25,851 bases of DNA, taken from the NCBI GenBank assembly GCA_001970855.1, contig LSSN01006049.1:1-25851 (forward strand), written 5' to 3'. The notes beneath the pieces were generated by a model. It was not told the origin of the DNA, did not search any database, and worked only from the letters and a program-made list of their open reading frames with translations. This document shows, in pieces, positions 1 to 9,700 of this stretch. The stretch comes from Smittium culicis (Eukaryota; Kickxellomycota; Harpellomycetes; Harpellales; Legeriomycetaceae). Position 1 is the stretch's first letter. Every line of letters starts with the position of its first letter. The position numbers and the translations under genes are program-made.

Positions 1-260
1 CAAAGATATGTAAGTTCCCTACTACTATATTCCATTCCATTCTACTCTTAACTTGGTTCATTTTGAGCTTATATATACTGATTCAACATATAAACTATAT
101 TTTTAGAGGCTTCTATCCGAGACTTGTAATGTTGAAGGATGCTATGTAAACTCATTAATATAATCTATAAATTACGATTTCTAAACCAAATGGATTGTCA
201 TCAACCCATTTATCAAGTAAGAATCTTAACTCAAAAAATTTTTTCATTTAGATTCCATTG
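1..260 (+). other. 5' flank of the p27-like gene, possibly an intron behind an upstream exon
   Basis: Bases 10-15 read GTAAGT, a consensus 5' splice site, and bases 246-251 read CATTTAG-like sequence ending in AG just before the first codons of the p27-like gene. Bases 1-9 could therefore be the end of an upstream exon and 10-251 a 242-base intron, close in size to the 243-base intron later in the same gene. The frame is open from 252 (Ile-Pro-Leu-Met), and an in-frame TAG sits at 249-251, which fits a splice acceptor. Equally, this may be ordinary promoter and leader sequence with translation starting at 261. The left window edge prevents a decision. Confidence 0.35.
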
Positions 261-1649
261 ATGGAAAGTCCTAATAATAAAGAAAAGATTTGCGTAAAAC
301 ATAAAAGCCAAGAAACTATTACCCAAAATAGCCCCAATTCTTCTAGCGCTTTAAGCTCCATAGAAAATAAAACCAATTCTGCACATCAATCTCAGTCTAC
401 ACAACCCAATAGCTCCGCGCAAAATGATCACTCAAAAACGAATTTAATCGCTCAACCTAAACAAACGACTTCCGATTCTGCTTCTAATTTAGACGTAAAA
501 TCAGCATCTAAGGAATTAACTCCTGCATCAAAAGAGCCCGAACCTACCCAAAGCCAAGCATTATCTAGCAAGAATGTTGCTACATCAAGTAAAGATATAG
601 CATTAGAGAATATCAAAACCAAAAGACCAAGCTCGCAATCTGAACTAGCAGGTGAAAAAATAGGCAGCTATTTGCTTAACGGATGGACTTTGCTAGATAG
701 AATATGCACAAATGAAAGTTGTATTGGTGTAAGTCCTTTTTTTTCTTTTATTTATTTAAATCTATTTCAACACAGGCCTTATTTATATATTCATTGACTA
801 CCATAACCTTATCTGCATATATTCAAGGAAAAAAAAACTTTTTTCTTTCCCCTTTTTCTTTCTTAAGAGCTCATATAACTATACCTACCAAGCCGAAAAA
901 AAATTTTTACTGCAGAAGTCTTTATTCAACAAAAAATAAACAAATAACTTTTTTTAAACCTTGGATTCTAGGTCCCGCTCGTTCGCAACAGCGAAATGAT
1001 AGAAAAGTGTGCGCTTTGTGAAACTAGCTACATAACAGAAAAAAACCTGCTTAAAAAACTGAAAACTATTCCAAAAAATTTGTCTGCGCAAGCGCAGCAA
1101 GTTCCTTTGAACAGCCCATACGCGCAGCTAAGCGCAGCTAGCAACAACAGCAAGATCACCGGCGCTAGTCTGAACTTTACGCCGCAAGTTACTAACAACC
1201 CGGCGCTTTCGAACTTGCTAAGAAACCACGAATCCCTGTTCGACACTTCGGGCACTCATACTGCTGCTTTGAACGCACCGACAATTGAAAAAATTCCACG
1301 CAACATCATTCCAAATCCAAACCTAGCAGCCGCCACCAACAAAAATTCTGTTCTCAACAATTCACAGATTCTAAAAAATATCATTAGCGTTCCCGAATCA
1401 CGCCCAGAGCAGCTATTACGAAACGAAAATAATACATATAACAGCAATCAGATTGACTCTTTCAACAAAGTCTCTGGTCAATCGAGATCAAGGGATTCGC
1501 TTAGAATTGCTGCTAACGATATACTAACTCAAAAGATGCATGAACTTTTATTAGCCTTAAAATCAACAAGCAATATATCAACAGTCACAGAGATATTGTC
1601 TGCAATAGAAAAATGCGCTGATGCTATGAATGCTTGTTCAAAGATTTAG
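261..1649 (+). CDS. p27/ZNRD2-like (Sjogren syndrome/scleroderma autoantigen 1 family) zinc-ribbon protein
   Basis: Two exons, 261-728 and 972-1649, joined in phase 0 give 381 residues. The junction rebuilds the family core: the G-x-Y-L-L-x-G-W-T-L-L helix (about residues 137-147), then C149-x4-C154, then I-G|V-P-L-V-R across the splice, then C169-A-L-C172. These four cysteines form the expected zinc ribbon. Residues 1-130 are Ser/Asn/Gln/Lys-rich and probably disordered. About 160 residues after the ribbon are Asn/Ser-rich, and the last 45 form a predicted helix ending in A-I-E-K-C-A-D-A-M-N-A-C, like the C-terminal helix of fungal members. The family is small and its fungal role is poorly known, so no specific function is assigned. 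The TTG at 258 is not used as start because ATG follows directly at 261. A further 5' exon outside the window is possible. Exon 2 (about 1080-1280) is more GC-rich than its surroundings. Confidence 0.85.
729..971 (+). other. Intron of the p27-like gene
   Basis: The donor is GTAAGT at 729 and the acceptor is TTCTAG ending at 971. The intron is T-rich with several poly-T runs. Removing its 243 bases joins Gly156 to Val157 in the conserved C-x-G-V-P-L-V-R segment; without splicing the zinc ribbon is broken. Confidence 0.85.
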
Positions 1650-1958
1650 CATTACCTCGATTCCCATTGTTTTGTGCATGGTTTGTATTGGTTTGATCAT
1701 TTTGAAAACCTTCATCATATTACTCCAAATTCTCCCGCATTTTTGGCTGCTAATATTAATGAATGTTGACGTTTTTTTTTTTTAAAAAAAATGAGAGAAA
1801 ATAATAGAAGCATTTATTAAAAATAATTGGAAGAAATCGTCTTTTTATACCACATCATATTATACAATCTTTATTTTTTTAAATATTATATGCTACTGAG
1901 TAAATAGAATTTTCTTTTATCTTGTAATTAAATAAGAATAATAGTAAAACAAAACGTT
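1650..1958. other. Convergent 3'-3' intergenic spacer
   Basis: This 309-base AT-rich spacer lies between the ends of the p27-like gene (plus) and the tetraspanin (minus). It contains T12 followed at once by A8 (1772-1791), a self-complementary tract that could serve 3'-end formation for both genes. No open frame of note is present. Confidence 0.5.
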
Positions 1959-2809
1959 TTATATTAAAAAGTTTGAGAGAGGTAGAACAAGTCCTTCTTT
2001 TTTTGCGTTTGATCCGAATATGTACTTATTTTGGTTGATCAGCAAACGTTCGTTAGCCTTTATAGTAACAACGAGCAATACTCCACTGAAAAGTGTGAAT
2101 AAGTCGACCATTAGGAACAAGAATAGTACAGAGTAGTACTTGTTATAGTGACTTCCGATTATTTTTCCTATTACTGCGGCACATCCAACAGTGCTATCAG
2201 TGACGTTTTCAGGTAAACAAAACGTTGATTTTGGCGAAGAATAGTCGTTTGGTCCAATGTAGCCACAGCAGTTATTCTAGTTTATTGTTTTTTTTAAAAA
2301 GTATAAAATTAATTTTTTTCAATATGTCATTATCTAAAGAAATGATAAGTGCTAAAGTTTTTTAATGTATGAAATAGTTAAATTATTACGCTATTCTGGA
2401 ACTGATGAATGAATCTATCTTGTGTGTGAAATCTCCAATTATCTCCGTAATTATGGACCACTTTTAGAGACATTGACCAAATAGCAATGGCGATGAAAAG
2501 CCTTATAGCAATTAATAAACAAACGGTGTAGTAGTACCAGCTAGCAATGACGATCTGGCGTTTACTTCTGCTGACAAAAAATCCAATAATCGCTACGAGG
2601 ACAGCAACAACGATAAATACTCCAAGAATGACCATTAGAACAGGAATCGACTTGTTCGAGAATACATCAAATCCGTTTATTTTCAAGTTTGAGTTTATAA
2701 TATTCGCGCCAAAATATATAGTTACAATGCCAGTTATCATGTATAAAATGCTAGAAATATAGAAAAATATGCATATTGGCGAATTGTACCGCAATAATGC
2801 ATCGTTCAT
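1959..2809 (-). CDS. Tetraspanin family membrane protein
   Basis: Exon 1 is 2390-2809 and exon 2 is 1959-2276, joined in phase 0 to give 245 residues, normal for the family. Four hydrophobic spans are visible: TM1 about 11-33, TM2 about 54-79, TM3 about 86-111, TM4 about 187-212. A short loop follows TM1, a tiny Arg/Lys/Ser turn lies between TM2 and TM3, and a large extracellular loop lies between TM3 and TM4. That loop has the diagnostic Cys143-Cys144-Gly145 motif and two further cysteines, C160 and C172, which pair with it in known tetraspanins. An N-V-T sequon is at 164. The C-terminal tail is short. Tetraspanins organise membrane microdomains; in filamentous fungi the PLS1 group acts in polarised growth and host penetration, but membership of that group is not shown here. 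It is transcribed convergently with the p27-like gene. Exon 1 alone would lack the CCG motif and TM4. Confidence 0.9.
2277..2389 (-). other. Intron of the tetraspanin gene
   Basis: Read on the minus strand, the donor is GTAATA at 2389 and the acceptor is ACTAG ending at 2277, 113 bases in all. Exon 1 ends with codon AGC (Ser140) and exon 2 opens Asn-Asn-Cys-Cys-Gly, placing the CCG motif at the expected distance after TM3. Confidence 0.85.
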
Positions 2810-3497
2810 TTTTTCTCCCGCCTACTATTTTTATGATTTTTTGTATAAATAACGAGATTTTGACTCAGCTATTGCAAAATGAAAAGAATAGATTTCTAGT
2901 ATAAATATCGATTTCGCGTTTTTAATATTCGAGTCAGTTTAACGATTTCGATTATCTTCCTTAGGATAAAAAATGATGGTGCTTATGCTATCTTTTGCTT
3001 CGAAGTTGAGGTATCAGTAATCCAACTAAATCATGAAAGATAGTATTTTATATTCTTGAAGTGTACTTTTTTATTGGTATGATCCCTTTTTTTTTTTCGA
3101 AATATCTGTATCAGCTTGGTCAAAGTTATTAATGTAGTATATTTAGAGAGAAAATTATTTATTTACAAAAGCTACGGATAATATAGCTAAAATGAAATGT
3201 ACAGCAGTTTAAGTTGTATATGTGAAAAAAACTGTTAACAGATACGGATTGAAAGGGAATAGGATGGAGGGAAGGTAAAATAAAAAGGAAAAGGTTGGTT
3301 GCTGAGTTTATTGAAATTGCGCAGTGATATAAGGGAAAAAGCAGTGTGTATTTTTTTTAGCTTTGGTTCTTTAATGCGAGAGGGAAAAAACGAATTTAAA
3401 AAAGGTATATTATATTGTAACCCTAGAGTCGCGTATTTTTGATAATGTAGTAAATATTAGCTACAATATCAATATTAATGAAATATACAGATACTAA

Positions 3498-3609
3498 GTG
3501 TAAAATTAAAGTTAAACTAAATTGTAACAATCAAATAAAGAAAAAGTATTCTATTGTGTAAAATAAGGACTAAGCTAAATGTAACAATTTAATAAAATAC
3601 ACTTCTATT
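3498..3609. repeat. Degenerate tandem duplication, two copies of about 56 bp
   Basis: Copy 1 is 3498-3555 (58 bases) and copy 2 is 3556-3609 (54 bases). Both open with GTGTAAAAT, share a central TAA(A/G)CTAAA followed by TGTAACAAT, then AATAAA, and close with TTCTATT. By eye roughly three quarters of positions agree, with a few small gaps. Confidence 0.7.
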
Positions 3610-6600
3610 GTTCTATGTTTTTTAAAGTACAATTTTTAGTTTTATCTAATATTATGGCGTTAAACTGTTTTTTTTTGTTCAATTTAAAATAAGTAAAGTT
3701 TCAAGGTAGAAAATTAATTTAATAAGTATCAGTAGTATTAGAGTAAATGAAAAATATAAATTTATAAATATATCAATAAGCGTTTTTTCAATAATCAAAA
3801 AAATAGTTTAAAACAATACTTTTTCTATCATTTTAAATACTCTTCATTATGAAAGGTCCATTTCAATTTTACATTGTTACAATTGTCTCTATTGAACAAT
3901 ATCACAATAATTGTACTTTTTATGAGGGTTCAAAACTTTAGCTTGAAAATTGATCACTTCAGTTTCGAACCACTTAATTCTTACTGGCTAACAATCATGA
4001 TTTGCGTATAAAATACTTTCATTCCAAGTCATTTATTGAATATTATTCATTTCGCTTATGATTGTTCAAATTTTTAAGAACTTGTAAGATCATATTTTTT
4101 CTTTTAGTTTAATTTTATCAAGACTTTCGTATTATTAACAATAGTTTATAATAAAAGACAGCACATTGTTGATTCATCTGCAAATCTTGCACTAACATAT
4201 CCAATTTCTAGAAATATAGTTTATTACATATACTTTTCTTATGTAACTTTAGAATAAAAAAAATTAAAGGGGTTTTCTTTCTTTCAGGGTGTATCTTATA
4301 GCCCAGCCAAATATTTGAAATTCAAAAATGATTTACATTTTGATTGTTTATAGGATTTCTAATATAAAATTTCATCATGGTTTAACGCGTTTAAATATAA
4401 TGAATTTATTATGAGATAACAAGATTTACGCAAATTACCTTTAAGTGGCAAAGATGCTATAGCGAGGATTTGCATAATTATAAGCACTTTATACATGATT
4501 TTCTCAATTTTTAATATGTAAAATGGTTGTAAATTATTTAACTATTTCAAAAAATAGCATCAAATAATCAATACCTTTGTAAGATATTATTTTATCTAGT
4601 ATATTTATGATTTAATTTGAAGAAATAATAGATACGATTTATTATTATAATATTTAACGTTTCGTGAATTAGAGTGTATAAGCTCAACTCAAAATTAGCA
4701 AATTTCAGTGCTGCTGATATATATTCTGGGAAATGATCTTTATTATAATCACATAATAATATAAATAAATAAAGATAAGTAACAAAGTAACGAAACGAAA
4801 AGAATGATTAATTGTATTTTTGAAAGTAATGCCAAAAAAATTACAATAGTATATATAGTTAATATAATCAGATTACAAGTGTATGATAACAGCAGATAAC
4901 GTTATATATGCAACTTCATATTTATATAACTACGCTTTAAAAATCGAGCATTGTTTATGGTACATAATAACAAAAAATTTAATATTTAGTAGTTAATATT
5001 AAATAGCGTTGCTAAACTACTTTTAAGCAGTGAAAAAAAATTTTTTGAGTACCGAATTTTTGATTTTATATAAATCTAATTTAATATAAAAACATTTTGA
5101 TATTCATTTTTGTGGCTTTTTTTCAAGGTGGAACATTATTGCGATAAGATAATAATATTTTATTTATAAATAAAATTTAATTGTAAATTTCTTTAATTTT
5201 TTTTTTGGTTATTTACTTCAGCGTGTGTAACTATTTATTTTTTTTGATTTAAACCTTCATATGATTTACAATATATCGATTATAAACAAAAAATATATGG
5301 ATATTCACCAGAAAACTTTTTAAAAGCTCATTTCAAGCAATAATACAATAATTTTTACTTGCACAATACATTAGAAAATTTATCAAAAAAAAATTTCAAA
5401 GAAATAATATTTAAAAATGTATGTTTTTATTATTGGTGGTATAAGTAAATAAATCAATTTGAAGTTCAAAATTTAATACTATGATGGAAATTTTATACTC
5501 GCATAAATATTTTAAAACTCGCTTCAATTTGAAATCATCTTTACCAATCAAAAACTATAGTAATACTTTCGGAAGCTAAGAAGAATTTATGGTGATAGAG
5601 TGTATTTTAAATGTTACACCTTGATAGCAAAATCGGAATTATTTCGTATTAAATAGCTTAACACGAAATTTTCACACTTTTCCTCTGAAAAGCTATTGTT
5701 TTAAAATAGATTTTGGAACTTATATCAACTAAGATAAATAAATTATAGCCTTATTCAATTGTAAAGAAATAATAAATGAGAATTTTTATCATGCAGTCTT
5801 GTGAATTTTATAATTTTATGCCAAATCAATTTTCTATTTATAGTCTTTTACGCTTTATAAGTTTTTACGCTTGTTTTAATATCTATAAATATTTTAATTC
5901 TCAAATTTTGTTTTTTTACCTAATGTGGTATCTATTAGTATCCTACTCTTATTTCAGCTATCAATATTTTTTTTTTGAAATTGACAGAATAGCTATAATT
6001 AAAATCAATTAGGTATAACTTGTAAAACTCTACAAGATAAACGGCTCTAGAAATAAGCACATTATTGCAAAGGTTAATTGTATTTTTAGACAATAAAAAC
6101 ATAAAAAAAATTCATCTTTTGATCAAAAAAATATTTGTTAATATTGTTACCACTTAACATTTTAAAAAAAGTCAATTTAGCTGTGGAAAAGCAATAGAAT
6201 GTCTATTTGACTCTAAATTCACGTTCTAAAACAATTAAAACCTCTTATACCAGGGTTTTAAAATGGTGATTATATTTTTCTAAAAATTTCCTTGGTTAAT
6301 TAGCGTTAATTTACTACGGTAAATATCAACAAGTTATACGATAGTGAGAAAAAAAAACAGGATTCAATATCTAGTCATGGGGCATTTGTTCATAATAAAA
6401 CACAAAAAAAAGAGTAAAAATGTGGGCTAAAAATATACATAGTTTCAAAAGCAAAATATCCCTTCTCTGTCTCCTCAAATAGAATATTCGCTTCAGAGAT
6501 TAATTCATGTTTGATCCAATGAAAAATCAGCCAACTTATTTTTAATAGCCTTACAGAAAAAGTACAATAATATCTGATCAGTTTTAAGGTTTTGCATTGA

Positions 6601-6660
6601 ATTTATTTGACGTTTTTAGCCCTAATAAATTAAAACTATCTTACTAATATAAATATCCAT

Positions 6661-6672
6661 TTTCCCCTCTCC
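6661..6672 (+). promoter_or_regulatory. Pyrimidine-rich tract upstream of NTE1
   Basis: The tract TTTCCCCTCTCC lies about 70 bases before the NTE1 start codon in a region otherwise poor in C. CT-rich blocks near transcription starts are common in fungal promoters. The role here is inferred only from position and composition. Confidence 0.3.
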
Positions 6673-6743
6673 AAGCTTTATTTTATTTACACGTCTGAAT
6701 TATTCCATCAACTATTAATAATTAACTATACGAATTTAATTCG

Positions 6744-9700
6744 ATGAGAAAAAGTGCAATTATTTCGAAATGTATCTTCATTTTACTTCTTTTGTCTTTA
6801 TTCGCCTTACCAAATGAAATCAAAAATGAAAGTAATTTAAATTATAAACCCAGCGAAGCATCATCAAATTCTCAAATCGGTAAAAATTCTGATAGAATAC
6901 TAGATGAAAAACTGACTTTACAGAAAATTAAAACCGAACTACAGGCTGAAAAATGGAAAATTCAAAGCTTCTTGGAAAAATATTTTGGCCTTTTATTGAC
7001 TAGAGATTTATTTTATGTAATTTATTTTATACTTGAAAAGCTTACATTCTTATTCCTCGGCGTGATATACTGTCTTCTAATCTTAATTCGATTTTTGTTC
7101 AATTCAATAGTTTCTAGTATAGTTACTATAATATGCGGCGCTTTGACATCTGTGTTTATTATTAGAAATGTTTACTTCCCAAAACATTACAAATCTAGCA
7201 CCTCTGCTCCAAACAATGTTCCTCCAAATAAAGATCCTATAAACAGATTCAAATCCAATATAAATATATCACTCGAAGATATTGAAGCTTGTAGTGACGA
7301 ATATCTAGATCTTTCACCAAAAAATAGCGAAAAAAGTCTTCCAGATATTACTGGCGAATTTCCCTTTGGCTATAACAAATCTTTTAATTCAGCTCCATAT
7401 AACCCAGGAATTGGTGTTAATTTTTTGGATGCATTCCTTAAAAGCATTCAGATATTTGGGTATCTTGAAGATGCAGTGTTTTATGAGCTGTCAAGGCAAC
7501 TTCAAACACAACGAGTTTTGGCTGGTGAAAAGCTTTACTCGATCGAAAAAAGAAGAGATTTTTGTGTTGTTGTTGATGGTCATATAACAGTCTATGCTGT
7601 TGATACTAATTACCCTCTATCATCAAAGCTCAAACACAGCTCCAATTCCACTGGTTTTTCCTTCGAAAACCAATCAGACTCATCCCAGTCCTACGATTCT
7701 ATCCAATCATCTGACTACTACTCGCAATCAGATAACGACGACATGTTCCCAAAAAGGAGTATAAATTCAAAGCAAATTTTACGTGAAGTTGGTCAAGGCA
7801 AAATATTAAGTGGGATACTTCAAATTTTGAAAATTTTTACTGAAAATATACTAGACTCTCATGAAATTCCGAGCCTCAATGAAACCAATAAAACAAACCA
7901 TATCATCGGAATCGCTACAGTTGATACAACCTTAGCCGTAATTCCAGAAAAAGCATTTAGACGTGTTCGCGAAAAATTTCCAAAATCTGCTGCACACATG
8001 ATCCAAGTTATTCTAACTAGACTCCAACGAGTAACTTTATTTACAATGCAAAACTACTTAAATTTATCTAATCAGGTTGTCTCTTTCGAAAAGAAATTAT
8101 CTTCTATTCCATCAAACCCTGACTACTTAAACTTTCCTTTAGGAAACTTGGGCTTAGGCTCATCAAAATCGCCTTCCCCAAGCTCTTCAAAGGATACAGT
8201 TGATAACATTTTGACTTTGTGTATGCTCGAATATGAATCTCGTAATACAAACATCAAATCCTCTTTCCAACAGCCATTTAACTCTAACAACCCATCTACT
8301 TCAAACGGTCTGGGAATCCGCTCTATTCCCGCCAGTAGAAACGCCAGTAGTTTCAAAAATTCCAACTACTTCAGCAGCATCAATTCTACAGTAAATATAC
8401 CAAGCAATGGTCTTGAAATATCCTCTAGCTTAATAGACGATGACTCAATTATATTAATTAACGAGAGTTCGCTTGAATTTTTATTACATATACACGGTCC
8501 AAATTTGCTTAGAAAAAAATTTTCTGATAATAAATATTCGGAAACATCTATTAATTGCTTGAGCTCAGAAGAACCTAACTTTCTTTTCCAATCTAAAATC
8601 GACCCATCTCTATTTCGTGAGTCTTCTTCTGATTCCGAGGAGCTATGGAAAGTGCCCAGACCTTCAGATATTTCTAATTTGTTCGCTACAGCTGTAAATC
8701 TAGTTTCTAAATCTTTAGGAATAGCTTCTGTCGACTCATTTAACAGACCATCATCAATGTCATTAATTACTCACCCATCAACTTCAAAAAGTTACCAAAA
8801 GGTAGATGATTTAAACTCACAAATCAGCAGCAGCGAAGATAGCATTTCAAGCCATAAAGCATTTTCCTCACAGCCTATTTCTATATTTCCTAAAATCGAT
8901 AATCAAGAGGAATTAGACACAACTTTAAATAGAAAAAAGTCTGCTCCTACAAGCAAGAAATCCAAAAAAAAGCCTCTTGCTCTTAAACGTTACTTCTCAC
9001 CGCAAAATACCAGCACTTTTTCCTTCAATGACATTAAGCTCATTTATGCTCCTCCTGGAAAAACGATTATCAAAAAGGGCCAACGCCCAGATGGTATTTT
9101 TTGTGTAATCTCTGGCTTCCTCGAATTCACAAATTATAAAATTTCTGAAAATAATTCTGAATTTGAAAACTCTAGCTCTGAATTCTCTGTCCCAGACTCT
9201 AGCACGGATAATTCTTTAAACCAGGAAATTGATATCCCCAAACAGTCTAAAGAAATGTCAGATATTGCCTATAATGTACAAATGGCATTTAGTCAAATTT
9301 CTGATAAAGAAATTTTAAACTCTGAAAAAGATACTGCTATTAAAATTAAGTCTATCATTGACTTCAATGTAAGCTCCTGTTATGCATTATCTTATTTTTT
9401 CACCCTATTTTGCTTTATAAATGACTTTTTTACTTTAAAGGATCTTATTTTTTTCTTCACTTATTCCGATACCTTTCATTTCTATATTGCTAACTATCTA
9501 CTAATTTTTATGTGTAAAAATTTAGAATAAGTCTTCTGTTAAATTAGATAAGGAAAAAAACTCGACCTCAAGGAAAGGATCTTTTATTTATAATGATCGC
9601 AAGAACCATTCATACAACCCGGGTAAAAGAAATAGAGATGGAAATCGCTCAAATTCAACAAAGAAGTCTTTTAGAATCGGTGCTGGCGGGATGGTTGGAT

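Larger units (their letters stand above)
2810..6743. other. 3.9-kb AT-rich intergenic region
   Basis: This region separates the divergent starts of the tetraspanin (minus) and NTE1 (plus). I see no protein with recognisable motifs. A stop-free stretch of 78 codons at 5776-6012 is built from Phe/Tyr/Ile/Leu codons as expected by chance in such DNA. A purine-rich block at about 3240-3300 would be pyrimidine-rich on the tetraspanin sense strand, 430-490 bases upstream of its start. A degenerate tandem duplication lies at 3498-3609. Promoters for both genes must lie here, but no element can be assigned with confidence. Confidence 0.6.

Noticed and set aside
1028..1447. Two minus-strand open stretches opposite the p27-like exon 2
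   Set aside because: They are shadows of the GC-richer plus-strand exon, with no family motif.
2866..2880. 15-base match (CAGCTATTGCAAAAT) shared in inverted orientation with about 12786-12800
   Set aside because: Several matches of this length are expected by chance in 25 kb of such biased composition, and the flanks do not extend it convincingly.
3960..3990. tRNA-like GTTCGAA on the minus strand near 3965
   Set aside because: The flanking bases do not pair as a T-arm stem, and no acceptor or anticodon arm can be built around it.
5776..6012. 78-codon open stretch, plus strand
   Set aside because: Composition is Phe/Tyr/Ile/Leu/Ser as expected for random AT-rich DNA, with no motif, no splice context and no recognisable homologue.
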